Assembly (NCBI GenBank): GCA_017983635.1
Contig: JAGOBA010000006.1
Span: forward strand, 1-60,477
Source: Alphaproteobacteria bacterium
Lineage (GTDB): Bacteria; Pseudomonadota; Alphaproteobacteria; Micropepsales; Micropepsaceae
Reading direction: 5' to 3'
DNA: 60,477 nucleotides
The stretch's first letter is position 1, and each line of letters begins with the position of its first letter. Below the pieces are notes generated by a model that was not told the origin of the DNA, did not search any database, and saw only the letters and a program-made list of their open reading frames with translations. This document shows, in pieces, positions 1-7,880 of the stretch. Position numbers and translations under genes: made by a program.

Positions 1-65
1 CCAAGCATGCGCTTGACGATCGCAACCTTCTGCTCCGGCGTAAATACCCGAGGTCCCTTCGGCAT
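1..65 (-). CDS. Transposase OrfA-like protein, N-terminal 21 residues only
   Basis: The ATG is at 65-63 on the minus strand, and the reading frame runs off the left edge of the window. The visible start (MPKGPRVFTPEQKVAIVKRM) has the basic, 'FTPEQK' opening typical of HTH_8/IS3 OrfA transposase subunits, which bind the element's terminal repeats. A purine-rich GGAAGGAGA ribosome-binding site sits directly upstream, which supports a real start. Only 21 codons are visible, so the family call rests on this short stretch and could be wrong; other HTH-containing transposases begin similarly. Confidence 0.5.
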   Translation of the reverse strand, partial: MPKGPRVFTPEQKVAIVKRML

Positions 66-126
66 TCAGTTCTCCTTCCGAGAACTGTCTCCTATTTTAC
101 GTGTCTCACTTCTTGGGTCCACTCCA
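1..126 (-). mobile_element. Probable end of an IS3-family insertion sequence (truncated by window edge)
   Basis: The window opens inside a minus-strand gene whose first residues resemble the helix-turn-helix start of IS3-family OrfA proteins, preceded by a strong Shine-Dalgarno. About 60 bases further out the minus strand reads TGGAGTGGACCCAAG, beginning at 126, which has the TG start and position expected for the left terminal inverted repeat of an IS3-type element. The other end lies outside the window, so neither the exact boundary nor a target-site duplication can be confirmed. The boundary at 126 is an inference. Confidence 0.4.
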
Positions 127-197
127 GTGCACTGTCACCGAATTTTGTCTGAGATCTTTGACGTTTTGAGAGTCCCTCCACCGGAAGGTGCACTGGA
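123..197. repeat. Perfect 10-bp inverted repeat TCCAGTGCAC / GTGCACTGGA
   Basis: The arms lie at 123-132 and 188-197, separated by 55 bases. They bracket the stretch between the presumed IS end and the small membrane-protein gene. The pair could be part of the IS terminus, a remnant of target-site duplication, or an operator for the downstream gene. Sequence alone does not decide between these. Confidence 0.35.
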
Positions 198-218
198 CAT
201 CATGTGTTAGGAGATGAC

Positions 219-389
219 ATGGCCAATGATCCGACGAAGAAGCGAGCGGTGATGAGGTACGTCCTTCTTGGAGCCGCGGTGTTGCTGTTCTTGGGCGTGT
301 TCCTTCTGGCGTGGCGCCAACTTAGCATCGATAGTTGTTTGGATCGTGGCGGAGCGTGGAACTACGAGCTTGGCAACTGTGAGATGTGA
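219..389 (+). CDS. Small single-span membrane protein with C-terminal Cys motif
   Basis: This 56-residue protein has a charged N terminus (MANDPTKKRAVMR), one hydrophobic segment at about residues 14-32, and a short tail with the pattern C-L-D-x-GG-x-W ending C-E. Small inner-membrane proteins with this 'CLDxGGxW...C' tail recur in alphaproteobacteria, but I know of no assigned function. The two cysteines would face the periplasm in an N-in topology and could form a disulfide. The start at 219 is preferred over an in-frame upstream ATG because TAGGAG lies 5-6 bases ahead of it. The gene sits just outside the presumed IS end and no partner gene is obvious. Confidence 0.6.
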   Translation: MANDPTKKRAVMRYVLLGAAVLLFLGVFLLAWRQLSIDSCLDRGGAWNYELGNCEM

Positions 390-633
390 GGCAGGGTTCG
401 GAGTTGACGGGCTGGAAGCCCGCAGTCCCGGGTGTGCCTCGCCTCGGAGTCTTGCTGCGGTGCGAGATGGGTTTGCCGTCCACAGGTGCCATTGGCTGAT
501 CCGTGCGTACGCGAACGTTAAGCGCTTTTTTGCTTGCGCTCTCTCGCGATTGGTTGAAACGTTGGGGGGCCCGGTGAAAGGGCGTACTGCATAGCGTTGG
601 TTGCGCCCTGCCGGGCAATTTGGGAGCAACCTC

Positions 634-2688
634 ATGGCAGACGGAAACGGTAAGGGAGGACATGGGCCACGTTGCGTGGCCCTGGTCGGACCTCAGGGTG
701 GCGGTAAGACGACTTTGCTGGAAAGCATCCTGTGGATTACAGGAGCGGTCACCCGAAAAGGCAGTCAGGCGCAGAAGAACACGGTCGGCGACGCTTCGCC
801 GGAAGCCCGTGACAGAATGATGAGCGTCGAAGTGACGGCTGCGACGACCAGCTATCTCGGCGATCATTTTACGTTTCTCGATTGTCCGGGATCGATCGAG
901 TTTCAACAGGAAACCATGAACGCGCTCGTCGGCGTGGATGCGGTCGTTGTAGTGGCCGAGCCCGATCCGGCGAAGGCCGCGATCCTGCAACCGCTGTTGA
1001 AGCGGCTTTGCGATCTTTCCATTCCGCATTTCTTGTTTATCAACAAAATCGACAAGGCGCAGGGGCAGATCCGCGAGCTGTTGGCCGCGCTGCAGCCGGC
1101 GTCGTCCAGGCCCTTGGTGCTGCGGCAGGTGCCGATCTGGAAAGACGGGATCGTGACCGGGTTCGTCGATCTCGCGCTGGAGCGGGCGTTCGTCTATCGC
1201 GAGCATGCGGCGTCGGAGGTGATTGCCATTCCCTCCGACATGACGGACCGCGAGCACGAAGCGCGTTATCAGATGCTGGAGAAGCTTGCCGACTACGACG
1301 ACCATTTGATGGAGGAGCTGCTCTCCGACGTCGAGCCGCCGCGGGATGAGGTGTTCGCGGATCTGTCGCGCGAACTCCAGGAGGGCTTGATCGTGCCGGT
1401 GCTGATGGGCTCGGCCGAGGGCGACAACGGCGTGCGGCGGTTGCTGAAGGCGCTTCGGCATGAGGTGCCGGATGTGTCGAAGGCGGCGAAGCGGCAGGGG
1501 CTTGAGGCCAAGGGCGACGATCCGATCGTGCAGGTGGTCAAGACGTTCCACGGCGCGGGCGGCAAGCTTTCGCTGGTGCGCGTGTTTCGCGGCATCTTGA
1601 AAGACGGCGCGACGCTGACGCGCAGCGACGGCGGCGACGAGCGGGCGTCCGGCCTCTTTGCGATGCAAGGCGAGAAGACGACGAAGATTCCCGGTGCCGG
1701 TGCCGGCGATCTGGTCGCGATCGGCCGGTTGGAACGAACGCAGACCGGCGACACGCTGTCGGCGCCGCGCGCGATCAAGGCGCTCAAGCGCGCGGAATCG
1801 TTGCCGCTGGTCTACAAGTTCGCGATCAAGGCCGCTAACCGGAACGACGACGTGAAGCTCTCGAGCGCGCTCGCCAAGCTGCGCGAGGAAGATCCGGGGA
1901 TCGTCTTCGAGCAGGTGGCGGAGACGCATGAGTCGGTGCTGATGGGCCAGGGCGAGGTGCATCTGCGCACGGCGCTGGCGCGAACGGAGCGTAAGTTCGG
2001 GCTGAAGCTTGCCTCGCACACGCCGCATGTCGGCTATCGCGAGACGATCCGCAAGTCGACGGAGCAACGCGGGCGGCACAAGAAGCAGTCGGGCGGGCAT
2101 GGCCAGTTCGGCGACGTGGTGCTGCAGATCAAACCGCTGCCACGGGGTTCGGGGTTCGAGTTCTTGGACCAGATCTCGGGCGGCGTGGTGCCGCGGAACT
2201 TCATCCCTTCGGTCGAGAAGGGCGTGCGGGATTATCTGCAGCGCGGGCCGTTGGGCTTTCCGGTGGTGGATGTGTCGGTGGCTTTGACCGACGGCAGCTA
2301 TCACTCGGTCGACTCCAGCGACGCGGCGTTCCAGATGGCGGCGAAGATCGGCATGTCGGAAGGAATGGCGAACTGCTCGCCGGTGCTGCTGGAGCCGATC
2401 ATGGCGGTCGAAGTGCACACGCCGGCGGAGCACACGTCGCGCATCAACCAGATCATCACCGGCAAGCGCGGGCAGCTGCTGGGCTTCGACGGCCGGGTCG
2501 GGTGGCCGGGCTGGGACACGGTTGCGGCGCATATCCCGGAGTCGGAGCTGCAGACGTTCATTATCGAGCTGCGCTCGGCGACCCAGGGGGCGTCGACCTT
2601 TACCTACAAGTTCGACCATTTGGCGGAACTGACCGGCAAATTGGCGGAACAGGCCATCGCCAACCGGACGCAGCCTGAGGCGGCTTAG
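634..2688 (+). CDS. Elongation factor G-like translational GTPase (EF-G paralogue)
   Basis: This 684-residue protein has the whole EF-G layout: a GTPase domain, domain II, and EF-G domains III-V. The P-loop is GPQGGGKT (residues 19-26) and the G4 motif is NKID (137-140). It differs from housekeeping FusA in two visible ways. The P-loop lacks the usual 'HIDAGKT' form, and the G3 motif is DCPGS (83-87) instead of DTPGH, so the histidine that activates water in EF-G is absent. It is not in a rpsL-rpsG-fusA-tuf operon, so the true fusA is presumably elsewhere. It most likely belongs to the EF-G-like subfamily of unknown specialised role. The start at 634 has GGGAG upstream; an in-frame TTG at 601 is less likely. 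Confidence 0.85.
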   Translation: MADGNGKGGHGPRCVALVGPQGGGKTTLLESILWITGAVTRKGSQAQKNTVGDASPEARDRMMSVEVTAATTSYLGDHFTFLDCPGSIEFQQETMNALVGVDAVVVVAEPDPAKAAILQPLLKRLCDLSIPHFLFINKIDKAQGQIRELLAALQPASSRPLVLRQVPIWKDGIVTGFVDLALERAFVYREHAASEVIAIPSDMTDREHEARYQMLEKLADYDDHLMEELLSDVEPPRDEVFADLSRELQEGLIVPVLMGSAEGDNGVRRLLKALRHEVPDVSKAAKRQGLEAKGDDPIVQVVKTFHGAGGKLSLVRVFRGILKDGATLTRSDGGDERASGLFAMQGEKTTKIPGAGAGDLVAIGRLERTQTGDTLSAPRAIKALKRAESLPLVYKFAIKAANRNDDVKLSSALAKLREEDPGIVFEQVAETHESVLMGQGEVHLRTALARTERKFGLKLASHTPHVGYRETIRKSTEQRGRHKKQSGGHGQFGDVVLQIKPLPRGSGFEFLDQISGGVVPRNFIPSVEKGVRDYLQRGPLGFPVVDVSVALTDGSYHSVDSSDAAFQMAAKIGMSEGMANCSPVLLEPIMAVEVHTPAEHTSRINQIITGKRGQLLGFDGRVGWPGWDTVAAHIPESELQTFIIELRSATQGASTFTYKFDHLAELTGKLAEQAIANRTQPEAA

Positions 2689-2704
2689 CCGCCAACGCCA
2701 TTAA

Positions 2705-2731
2705 GCGAGGGGGAGTTGAACTCTCCCTCGC
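2705..2731 (+). terminator. Stable hairpin after the EF-G-like gene
   Basis: The 11-bp arms GCGAGGGGGAG and CTCTCCCTCGC pair with one G-U wobble around a TTGAA loop, 16 bases after the EF-G-like stop codon. No T-run follows, so it may be a processing or Rho-assisted terminator, not a classical intrinsic one. Confidence 0.45.
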
Positions 2732-2800
2732 GGCGGCGTGATTGGTCCGTGCCGTGGTTCGTTGCGTATGAGGCTTCGAACCCCCGAAAGGAATTTTTCC

Positions 2801-3301
2801 ATGAATCGCAGAAGTTTGTTGGGCACGGCGGCGCTGGGCGGTGCCGCGGCCGCGTTGGGCGCGGTCTTCGGCCTGCGCGTGCCGTCGGCGGCGAACGCGA
2901 AGGCGTTCGAGGTCTCGAAGACGCCGGAGGAATGGCGCAAGATTTTGACGCCTGAGCAGTACTACGTGCTGCGCGATCATGGGACGGAGCGGGCGGGGAC
3001 GAGCCCGCTCGACCATGAAAAGCGCAAGGGTACGTTCCACTGCGCGGGCTGCGATCTGGCGCTCTATTCGTCGGAGGCGAAGTACGACAGCGGTACGGGC
3101 TGGCCGAGCTTCTATCAGCCGCTGGCGAACGCGGTGGGTACGTCGATCGACAACTCGCTGTTCTCGGTGCGCACCGAGGTGCACTGCCGGCGCTGCGGCG
3201 GGCATCTGGGGCATGTGTTCACGGACGGGCCGCGGCCGACGGGGCTGCGTTACTGCATGAACGGCGTGGCGATGAAATTCAAACCGAGCGTGGCTTCATG
3301 A
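2801..3301 (+). CDS. msrB: Peptide-methionine (R)-S-oxide reductase, Tat-exported
   Basis: MsrB reduces methionine-R-sulfoxide in proteins. The 166-residue product has the two zinc-binding pairs (CAGC and CRRC in 'CRRCGGHLGHVF') and the catalytic cysteine in RYCMNG near the C terminus. The N terminus MNRRSLLGTAALGG followed by a hydrophobic Ala/Gly stretch is a twin-arginine signal, so the enzyme should act in the periplasm. The start at 2801 follows GAAAGGAA; the longer in-frame ORF from 2738 would bury the signal peptide. The stop overlaps the msrA start as ATGA, so the two are translationally coupled and probably supply both stereospecific repair activities together. Confidence 0.93.
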   Translation: MNRRSLLGTAALGGAAAALGAVFGLRVPSAANAKAFEVSKTPEEWRKILTPEQYYVLRDHGTERAGTSPLDHEKRKGTFHCAGCDLALYSSEAKYDSGTGWPSFYQPLANAVGTSIDNSLFSVRTEVHCRRCGGHLGHVFTDGPRPTGLRYCMNGVAMKFKPSVAS

Positions 3302-3975
3302 TGATCAAACCCATGAGTATCGGCCGCGTGGTGACGCTGGCGCTGTTGTCGGGCTTGGCCGTGTTCGGCTTGCGGGTCGCGGACACGTTTCTGGGCGTAC
3401 GCGCCGACACCGCGCCCGCCGCACAGGTGGGAACGCAGGTCGCGATTTTCGCGGGTGGCTGTTTCTGGTGTACCGAGTCCGACTTCGACAAGGTGCCGGG
3501 CGTGCTCTCGACGACCTCGGGCTACACCGGCGGCAGCAAGGTCAATCCGTCCTACGAGGGAGTTTCGTCAGGTGCAACCGGGCACGCGGAGGCGGTGAAG
3601 GTCGTGTTCGATCCGAAGATGGTGAGCTACGAGAAGTTGCTCTACATCTATTGGCGCACCGTCGATCCGTTGACGAAGGACGGTCAGTTCTGCGACTTCG
3701 GCACGCAGTACCGTACCGCGATCTTCACCCTGAACGACGAGCAGAAGCGGTTGGCCGAGGCGTCGAAGGCGGCAATCGAGAGATCGGGCCGGTTCAAGCG
3801 GCCGATCGTGACGGAGATTACTGCGGCCGGGCCGTTTTATCCGGCCGAGGCCTATCATCAGAACTATCACGCGACGAATCCGGTGCGCTATAACCTCTAC
3901 CGGTTCAATTGCGGTCGCGACGCACGTCTCGAAGAGCTTTGGGGCAAAGAGGCGGGCGGCGGCATCAAGAAGTGA
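3298..3975 (+). CDS. msrA: Peptide-methionine (S)-S-oxide reductase, exported
   Basis: MsrA reduces methionine-S-sulfoxide in proteins. The 225-residue product has the catalytic signature GCFWC (about residues 53-57) and the family blocks 'GYTGG', 'GHAEAVKV' and 'YHQNY'. About 35 residues ahead of the core form a hydrophobic N-terminal segment, so it is a secreted or membrane-anchored form, matching its exported partner MsrB. Its start codon overlaps the msrB stop. Tandem ATG codons at 3298 and 3301 make the exact start ambiguous by one residue. It is followed 7 bases later by the free-methionine-sulfoxide reductase. Confidence 0.93.
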   Translation: MMIKPMSIGRVVTLALLSGLAVFGLRVADTFLGVRADTAPAAQVGTQVAIFAGGCFWCTESDFDKVPGVLSTTSGYTGGSKVNPSYEGVSSGATGHAEAVKVVFDPKMVSYEKLLYIYWRTVDPLTKDGQFCDFGTQYRTAIFTLNDEQKRLAEASKAAIERSGRFKRPIVTEITAAGPFYPAEAYHQNYHATNPVRYNLYRFNCGRDARLEELWGKEAGGGIKK

Positions 3976-3982
3976 GGTGTCG

Positions 3983-4468
3983 ATGTTCGCCGTCGAAAAA
4001 GTCTCGGGTTCGAAGGCTGAGATTTACGAGGAGCTTCTGCGTCAGGCGCGGGGGCTCCTCGATGGCGAGCGGGATTTGATCGCCAATGCTGCGAACGTTG
4101 CGGCGCTGATTTGGCAGATCGTGCCGGATCTCAATTGGGCCGGGTTCTATCTCATGAAGGGCAGCGAGTTGGTGCTCGGGCCGTTTCAGGGCAAGCCTGC
4201 CTGCGTGCGGATCGCGGTGGGCAAGGGCGTGTGCGGGACGGCGGCCGCGCGGCGCGAGACGATGCTGGTCAAAGACGTACACGCGTTTCCGGGGCACATC
4301 GCTTGCGATGCCGCGTCGAACTCGGAGCTCGTGGTGCCGTTGATTAAAGACGGGCGCGTGCAGGGCGTGCTTGATCTCGATAGCCCGCTGGTTGGGCGGT
4401 TCGATTTGGCGGATCAGCGCGCGTTCGAGCAGCTGGTCGAGATTTTCGTGAGAGGGACGGACTTCTGA
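3983..4468 (+). CDS. msrC: Free methionine-(R)-sulfoxide reductase, GAF-domain type
   Basis: fRMsr enzymes reduce free L-methionine-R-sulfoxide in the cytoplasm using a GAF fold. The 161-residue product keeps the three family cysteines in context: C in 'ACVRIAVGKG', C in 'GVCGTAAA', and C in 'HIACDAASNSE'. There is no signal peptide. The gene follows msrA by 7 bases, completing a set that covers both protein-bound stereoisomers and free methionine sulfoxide. The start at 3983 is chosen because GAGG lies 5 bases upstream; a GTG at 3977 is possible. Its stop overlaps the next start. Confidence 0.9.
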   Translation: MFAVEKVSGSKAEIYEELLRQARGLLDGERDLIANAANVAALIWQIVPDLNWAGFYLMKGSELVLGPFQGKPACVRIAVGKGVCGTAAARRETMLVKDVHAFPGHIACDAASNSELVVPLIKDGRVQGVLDLDSPLVGRFDLADQRAFEQLVEIFVRGTDF

Positions 4469-4713
4469 TGTTGGAACTCAGACCAAACTGCGAGTGCTGC
4501 GATCGCGATCTGCCGCCGGAGACGACTGAGGCGATGATCTGTACGTTCGAGTGCACGTTCTGCGTGGACTGTGCGACGCAAACGCTGAAGGGGCGTTGCC
4601 CCAATTGCACGGGCGAGTTGGTGCGGCGTCCGGTGCGGCCTGCGGCGGCGCTGGCCAAGTTTCCTGCGTCGACGAAGCGGGTCGTGAAGCCGAGCGGGTG
4701 CGTTGCGGCTTGA
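4468..4713 (+). CDS. DUF1272 zinc-ribbon-like small protein
   Basis: This 81-residue protein begins MLELRPNCECCDRDLPPETT and carries four CxxC-type clusters (CECC, CTFEC, CVDC, CPNC), characteristic of the DUF1272 family, presumed zinc-binding. The cysteines suggest metal binding in the cytoplasm; no function is established. Its start codon overlaps the stop of the fRMsr gene (TGATG), so it is the last gene of the methionine sulfoxide repair operon. The tail after residue 55 is Pro/Ala/Lys-rich and not part of the domain. Confidence 0.85.
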   Translation: MLELRPNCECCDRDLPPETTEAMICTFECTFCVDCATQTLKGRCPNCTGELVRRPVRPAAALAKFPASTKRVVKPSGCVAA

Positions 4714-4740
4714 GTTTTTGACGTTCGCCACAAATGAATG

Positions 4741-4772
4741 GGCCGGATCGCTTGGGGTAAAGCGACCCGGCC
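4741..4772. terminator. Strong hairpin between convergent genes
   Basis: Arms GGCCGGATCGCTT and AAGCGACCCGGCC pair over 13 positions with one A-C mismatch and a six-base loop. It lies between the DUF1272 gene and the convergent LysR gene, so it could stop transcription from either side. Neither side has a clear T-run. A second stem (GGTCGGAG / CTCCGACC, 4805-4841) follows. Confidence 0.5.
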
Positions 4773-4880
4773 TCGTCACGCCTAGTACCAGGAGGGGAAT
4801 CCTGGGTCGGAGCCCGTGTCTGGGGGAGAACCACTCCGACCATACTTAGATGGGTATCGGACAGGGCGTTCTCAAGGCCG

Positions 4881-5774
4881 CTAGAAGCACCACTCGCGGG
4901 CTTGTGATACAAGAAAATCGCGGAAAACGCCGACCCGTTTTGAGCCACGCAGGGCTTCGGGATAGCACAGAAAAACTTCGTAATTCGGCACCGGCGTATC
5001 GCACATGATGCGGACGAGTTTATCGTTTCCGTTGGCGAAATAGTCGGGAAGGATACCGAGGCCAATGCCGGTTTCGATGGCCTTGCCCATGGCGATGATG
5101 TTGTTCACGTACATCTTCGCGGGGCGCGGATTGCCGGGCTTGCGGCCGACTTCGGCGAGCCAGTTCACCTTCGACAACTCCGACGGCGCTTCGCCGTAGA
5201 CGATGATATCGTGGCGATCCATGTCGTCGATGCAGTTCGGCGTCGGACGCGCGCTCAAGTAATCGGGCGCGCCGTAGATGTGATAGACGACATCGAACAG
5301 TTTGCGTTGCACCAGGTCTGATTGCACCGGCTGGCGCATGCGCAGCGCAACGTCGGCTTCGCGATGCACCAAGTCGAGCTCGCCGTCGTGCAGCAGCAGA
5401 TGCACGCGCATGTCGGGGTAGAGTTCGGTGAACTTCTTCAAGCGCGGCGCGAGCCAATAGGTGCCGATGCCGACGGTTGCGGTCACGCGCAGATCGCCGC
5501 GCGGGGTTTCTTTGCTTTCGAGCAGTTCTTCTTTGACGGTCAGAAGCTGGTCGAAGACCTTCTTCGTGGTTTCAAAGAGGCGTGAACCCTGCTCGGTCAA
5601 AATCAAGCCGCGGGCGTGGCGGGAGAAGAGTTGAACCTTCAGCTCTTCCTCAAGCGCGCTGATCTGGCGGCTGACAGCCGACTGGCTGAGGTCGAGTTGC
5701 TCGCCCGCATGCGTGAGGCTTCCTGCCGTGGCGACGGCATGGAAGACGCGCAGGCGGTCGAGGTCCATCGTCAT
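4881..5774 (-). CDS. LysR-family transcriptional regulator
   Basis: The 297-residue protein has an N-terminal winged HTH (residues about 3-62, 'FHAVATAGSLTHAGEQLDLS' region) and a LysR substrate-binding domain beginning near residue 90. The start ATG at 5774 overlaps the trxB stop as ATGA, so the gene is co-transcribed with and coupled to trxB; a second ATG at 5768 is also possible. The inducer is unknown. Being downstream in the trxB operon, it does not have the usual divergent arrangement of LysR genes with their targets. Confidence 0.9.
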   Translation of the reverse strand: MTMDLDRLRVFHAVATAGSLTHAGEQLDLSQSAVSRQISALEEELKVQLFSRHARGLILTEQGSRLFETTKKVFDQLLTVKEELLESKETPRGDLRVTATVGIGTYWLAPRLKKFTELYPDMRVHLLLHDGELDLVHREADVALRMRQPVQSDLVQRKLFDVVYHIYGAPDYLSARPTPNCIDDMDRHDIIVYGEAPSELSKVNWLAEVGRKPGNPRPAKMYVNNIIAMGKAIETGIGLGILPDYFANGNDKLVRIMCDTPVPNYEVFLCYPEALRGSKRVGVFRDFLVSQAREWCF

Positions 5775-6736
5775 TCCGCGGCGGCTTTCATCGCGCCGTG
5801 GTGAGCGAGGTATTTTTCCGCTTCAAGCGCCGCCATGCAGCCCATGCCGGCGGCCGTGACGGCTTGGCGGAAGATGCGGTCCTTCACGTCGCCGGCGGCG
5901 AAGACGCCGGGGATGCTGGTCGCGGTCGAGTCCGGCGCGGTCTTGATGTAGCCGTCGGCGTCCATGTCGACTTGGCCTTTGAAGAGTTCGGTTGCCGGCA
6001 CGTGGCCGATGGCAATGAACAGGCCGTCGACGCGCAGATCGGTGAGCGCGCCGGTGTTGACGTTGCGCAGCTTCACGTTCGTGACCGACTTCGGATCGCT
6101 GGTGCCTTCGATGTTGTCGATGCCGGAATCCCAGACGACCTTGATCTTCGGATGGTTGAGCAGTCGCTGCTGCAGCATCTTTTCAGCGCGCAACGAATTG
6201 CGGCGGTGGACGAGCGTCACGGTGGTGGCGAAGTTGGTCAGGAACAACGCCTCCTCAACCGCGGTGTTGCCGCCGCCGACGATGGCGACATCCTTGCCGC
6301 GATAGAAGAAGCCATCGCACGTGGCGCAGGCGGAAACGCCGTGGCCCTTGAACGCCTCTTCGGAGGGCAGACCCAGCCAACGCGCTTGCGCGCCGGTCGC
6401 GATGATGAGCGTGTCGCAGGTGTAGATCGTGCCGCTGTCGCCGGTGAGGCGGAACGGGCGGCTGTTCAGGTCGGCGTTCACGATCACGTCATCGGCGAAC
6501 TTCGTGCCGACGTGTTCGGCTTGCGCCTTCATTTGCTCCATCAACCACGGACCCTGGACCGTTTCGGCGAAGCCCGGGTAGTTCTCGACGTCGGTGGTGA
6601 TCGTCAGTTGGCCGCCCGGCTGCAGGCCGGCCACGAGCAGCGGCTCCAGCATCGCGCGCGTCGCGTAGATCGCGGCCGTGTAACCGGCCGGTCCTGAGCC
6701 CAAAATCAGCACTTTGGCGTGGGTCGTTTTGGTCAT
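5771..6736 (-). CDS. trxB: Thioredoxin-disulfide reductase
   Basis: TrxB uses NADPH and FAD to reduce thioredoxin, which feeds Msr enzymes and ribonucleotide reductase. The 321-residue product shows the FAD-binding GSGPAG near the N terminus, the redox-active CATC in 'SACATCDGFFY', the NADPH-binding GGGNTAVEEA, and the C-terminal GVFAAGDV. The start MTKTTHAK at 6736 has GGAGGACC upstream on the coding strand; a longer in-frame ORF to 6805 lacks support. The proximity to the methionine sulfoxide reductase operon, which uses thioredoxin, is suggestive, but the two are convergent and separated by hairpins. Confidence 0.95.
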   Translation of the reverse strand: MTKTTHAKVLILGSGPAGYTAAIYATRAMLEPLLVAGLQPGGQLTITTDVENYPGFAETVQGPWLMEQMKAQAEHVGTKFADDVIVNADLNSRPFRLTGDSGTIYTCDTLIIATGAQARWLGLPSEEAFKGHGVSACATCDGFFYRGKDVAIVGGGNTAVEEALFLTNFATTVTLVHRRNSLRAEKMLQQRLLNHPKIKVVWDSGIDNIEGTSDPKSVTNVKLRNVNTGALTDLRVDGLFIAIGHVPATELFKGQVDMDADGYIKTAPDSTATSIPGVFAAGDVKDRIFRQAVTAAGMGCMAALEAEKYLAHHGAMKAAAE

Positions 6737-6812
6737 GCGGGAAAAGGTCCTCCGCCCCCATATAGGAAGGCCGCTCGGCACGCCGCAAGGCTTTGGCGTC
6801 TTCACGGACGGG

Positions 6813-7784
6813 TTACTGCGCCCCGAGGCCCAATCTCTTGCGGATCAGTGCGGCAATTCGAGCCGTTTCGTTTAAGGGCTCGTACGTCCATTGCGCGATT
6901 TCGCCTGTGAAAACGCGCGCGATTCCACGCTGCTTGAGGCTGTCGTGCAGGCGGGTGAATTTCGAATCGCCGCCGGGCAGTTCGACGATATAGACGGGCT
7001 TGCCGGTGCCCGCCGCTTCGACCGCCATGTTCGTGGAATCGGAGGTGACGAGAATCACGTCGGCGAGCGCCAGCATGCCGAAATAGGGATTGTCGCCGGT
7101 GCCATCCCAGACGAAGGCGCCGGTGTCTTTCAGCGCTGCCCTGATGATTTGCGTTTGCGTCTCGCCGGTCCGTCGCGACGTGGTGACCATGAGGCCATGT
7201 CCGCGCATCACCAGATCGCTCAACTGGGCGCCGAGGCGTTGGGCGTCGACGTCTTCGAAGCGATACGATTTCGATTTGCCGCCGATGAGAACGGCGACGC
7301 GCGGTTGCTTCAAGCTTGCAAACGCAGCGCGCCATTGCGTTGAGGCGGCTTCGAGTCTGGCACGTGTGACCGCGTTCGGGCTGCCGATTATTGCTTCAAC
7401 GTTGGGGCCCTTAAGTTCGTCGTGGTCCGGCGGCACGACGAGGTCGAAGTTCTTCGGGTCGATGCGCGGGTCTTGCAGTTGGATCGTGAATGTCCGCCCG
7501 CCCGAGAGACGCTTAAGGGCGAGGACATAGGGGATCGAGCGCCAGCCGCAGCCGATCGCGATCTTGGGCCAGGGCGGCGCGAACGCGGCGCTGCCGGCCT
7601 TTAGGGCGCTGAAGGGGGCGGGCCAGGCCGTCACCGGCAGCAGCGTCCAGGGTAGGCGCGGGTGAACGGTCTTAACCTCAATGGGCAGGCCGATCGCCCC
7701 GGCCAAGCCGCGCGCCTGGTTCAAGATCCCGGCGCGGCCGTCGGTTATCGCCCAAGTGACGTTTTCCACCGCCAATTCATTCAC
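6813..7784 (-). CDS. ELM1-family (DUF1022) protein
   Basis: This 323-residue protein matches the family named after plant mitochondrial fission factor ELM1, which has bacterial homologues widespread in alphaproteobacteria. Visible blocks include 'WAITDGRAGILNQARGLA' at the N terminus, 'GCGWRSIPYVLALKR', 'TTSRRTGE', and the C-terminal 'SDSTNMAVEAAGTGKPVYI', which resembles the donor-binding half of GT-B glycosyltransferases. Its bacterial role is not established; an envelope sugar-transfer role is possible from the fold. The GTG start at 7784 places the family N terminus correctly; upstream ATGs in frame add unrelated sequence overlapping the divergent Lrp gene. Confidence 0.8.
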   Translation of the reverse strand: MNELAVENVTWAITDGRAGILNQARGLAGAIGLPIEVKTVHPRLPWTLLPVTAWPAPFSALKAGSAAFAPPWPKIAIGCGWRSIPYVLALKRLSGGRTFTIQLQDPRIDPKNFDLVVPPDHDELKGPNVEAIIGSPNAVTRARLEAASTQWRAAFASLKQPRVAVLIGGKSKSYRFEDVDAQRLGAQLSDLVMRGHGLMVTTSRRTGETQTQIIRAALKDTGAFVWDGTGDNPYFGMLALADVILVTSDSTNMAVEAAGTGKPVYIVELPGGDSKFTRLHDSLKQRGIARVFTGEIAQWTYEPLNETARIAALIRKRLGLGAQ

Positions 7785-7880
7785 AGTGTTTCGTGGTCCT
7801 GTAATTTTATTGCTGAACTCGGAGGGCGATCGCGCTAAAACCGGTCCCGCGAAACTTTCTGACCCTGCCTTGGAACCATC

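Noticed and set aside
390..633. Overlapping short ORFs between the small membrane protein and the EF-G-like gene
   Set aside because: The ORFs lack a ribosome-binding site or recognisable sequence; a small hairpin near 408-423 is too weak to interpret.
322..2619. 765-residue minus-strand open reading frame opposite the EF-G-like gene
   Set aside because: It is a shadow of the GC-rich coding strand: Arg/Leu/His-rich composition, no known domain, and the plus strand carries a complete EF-G layout.
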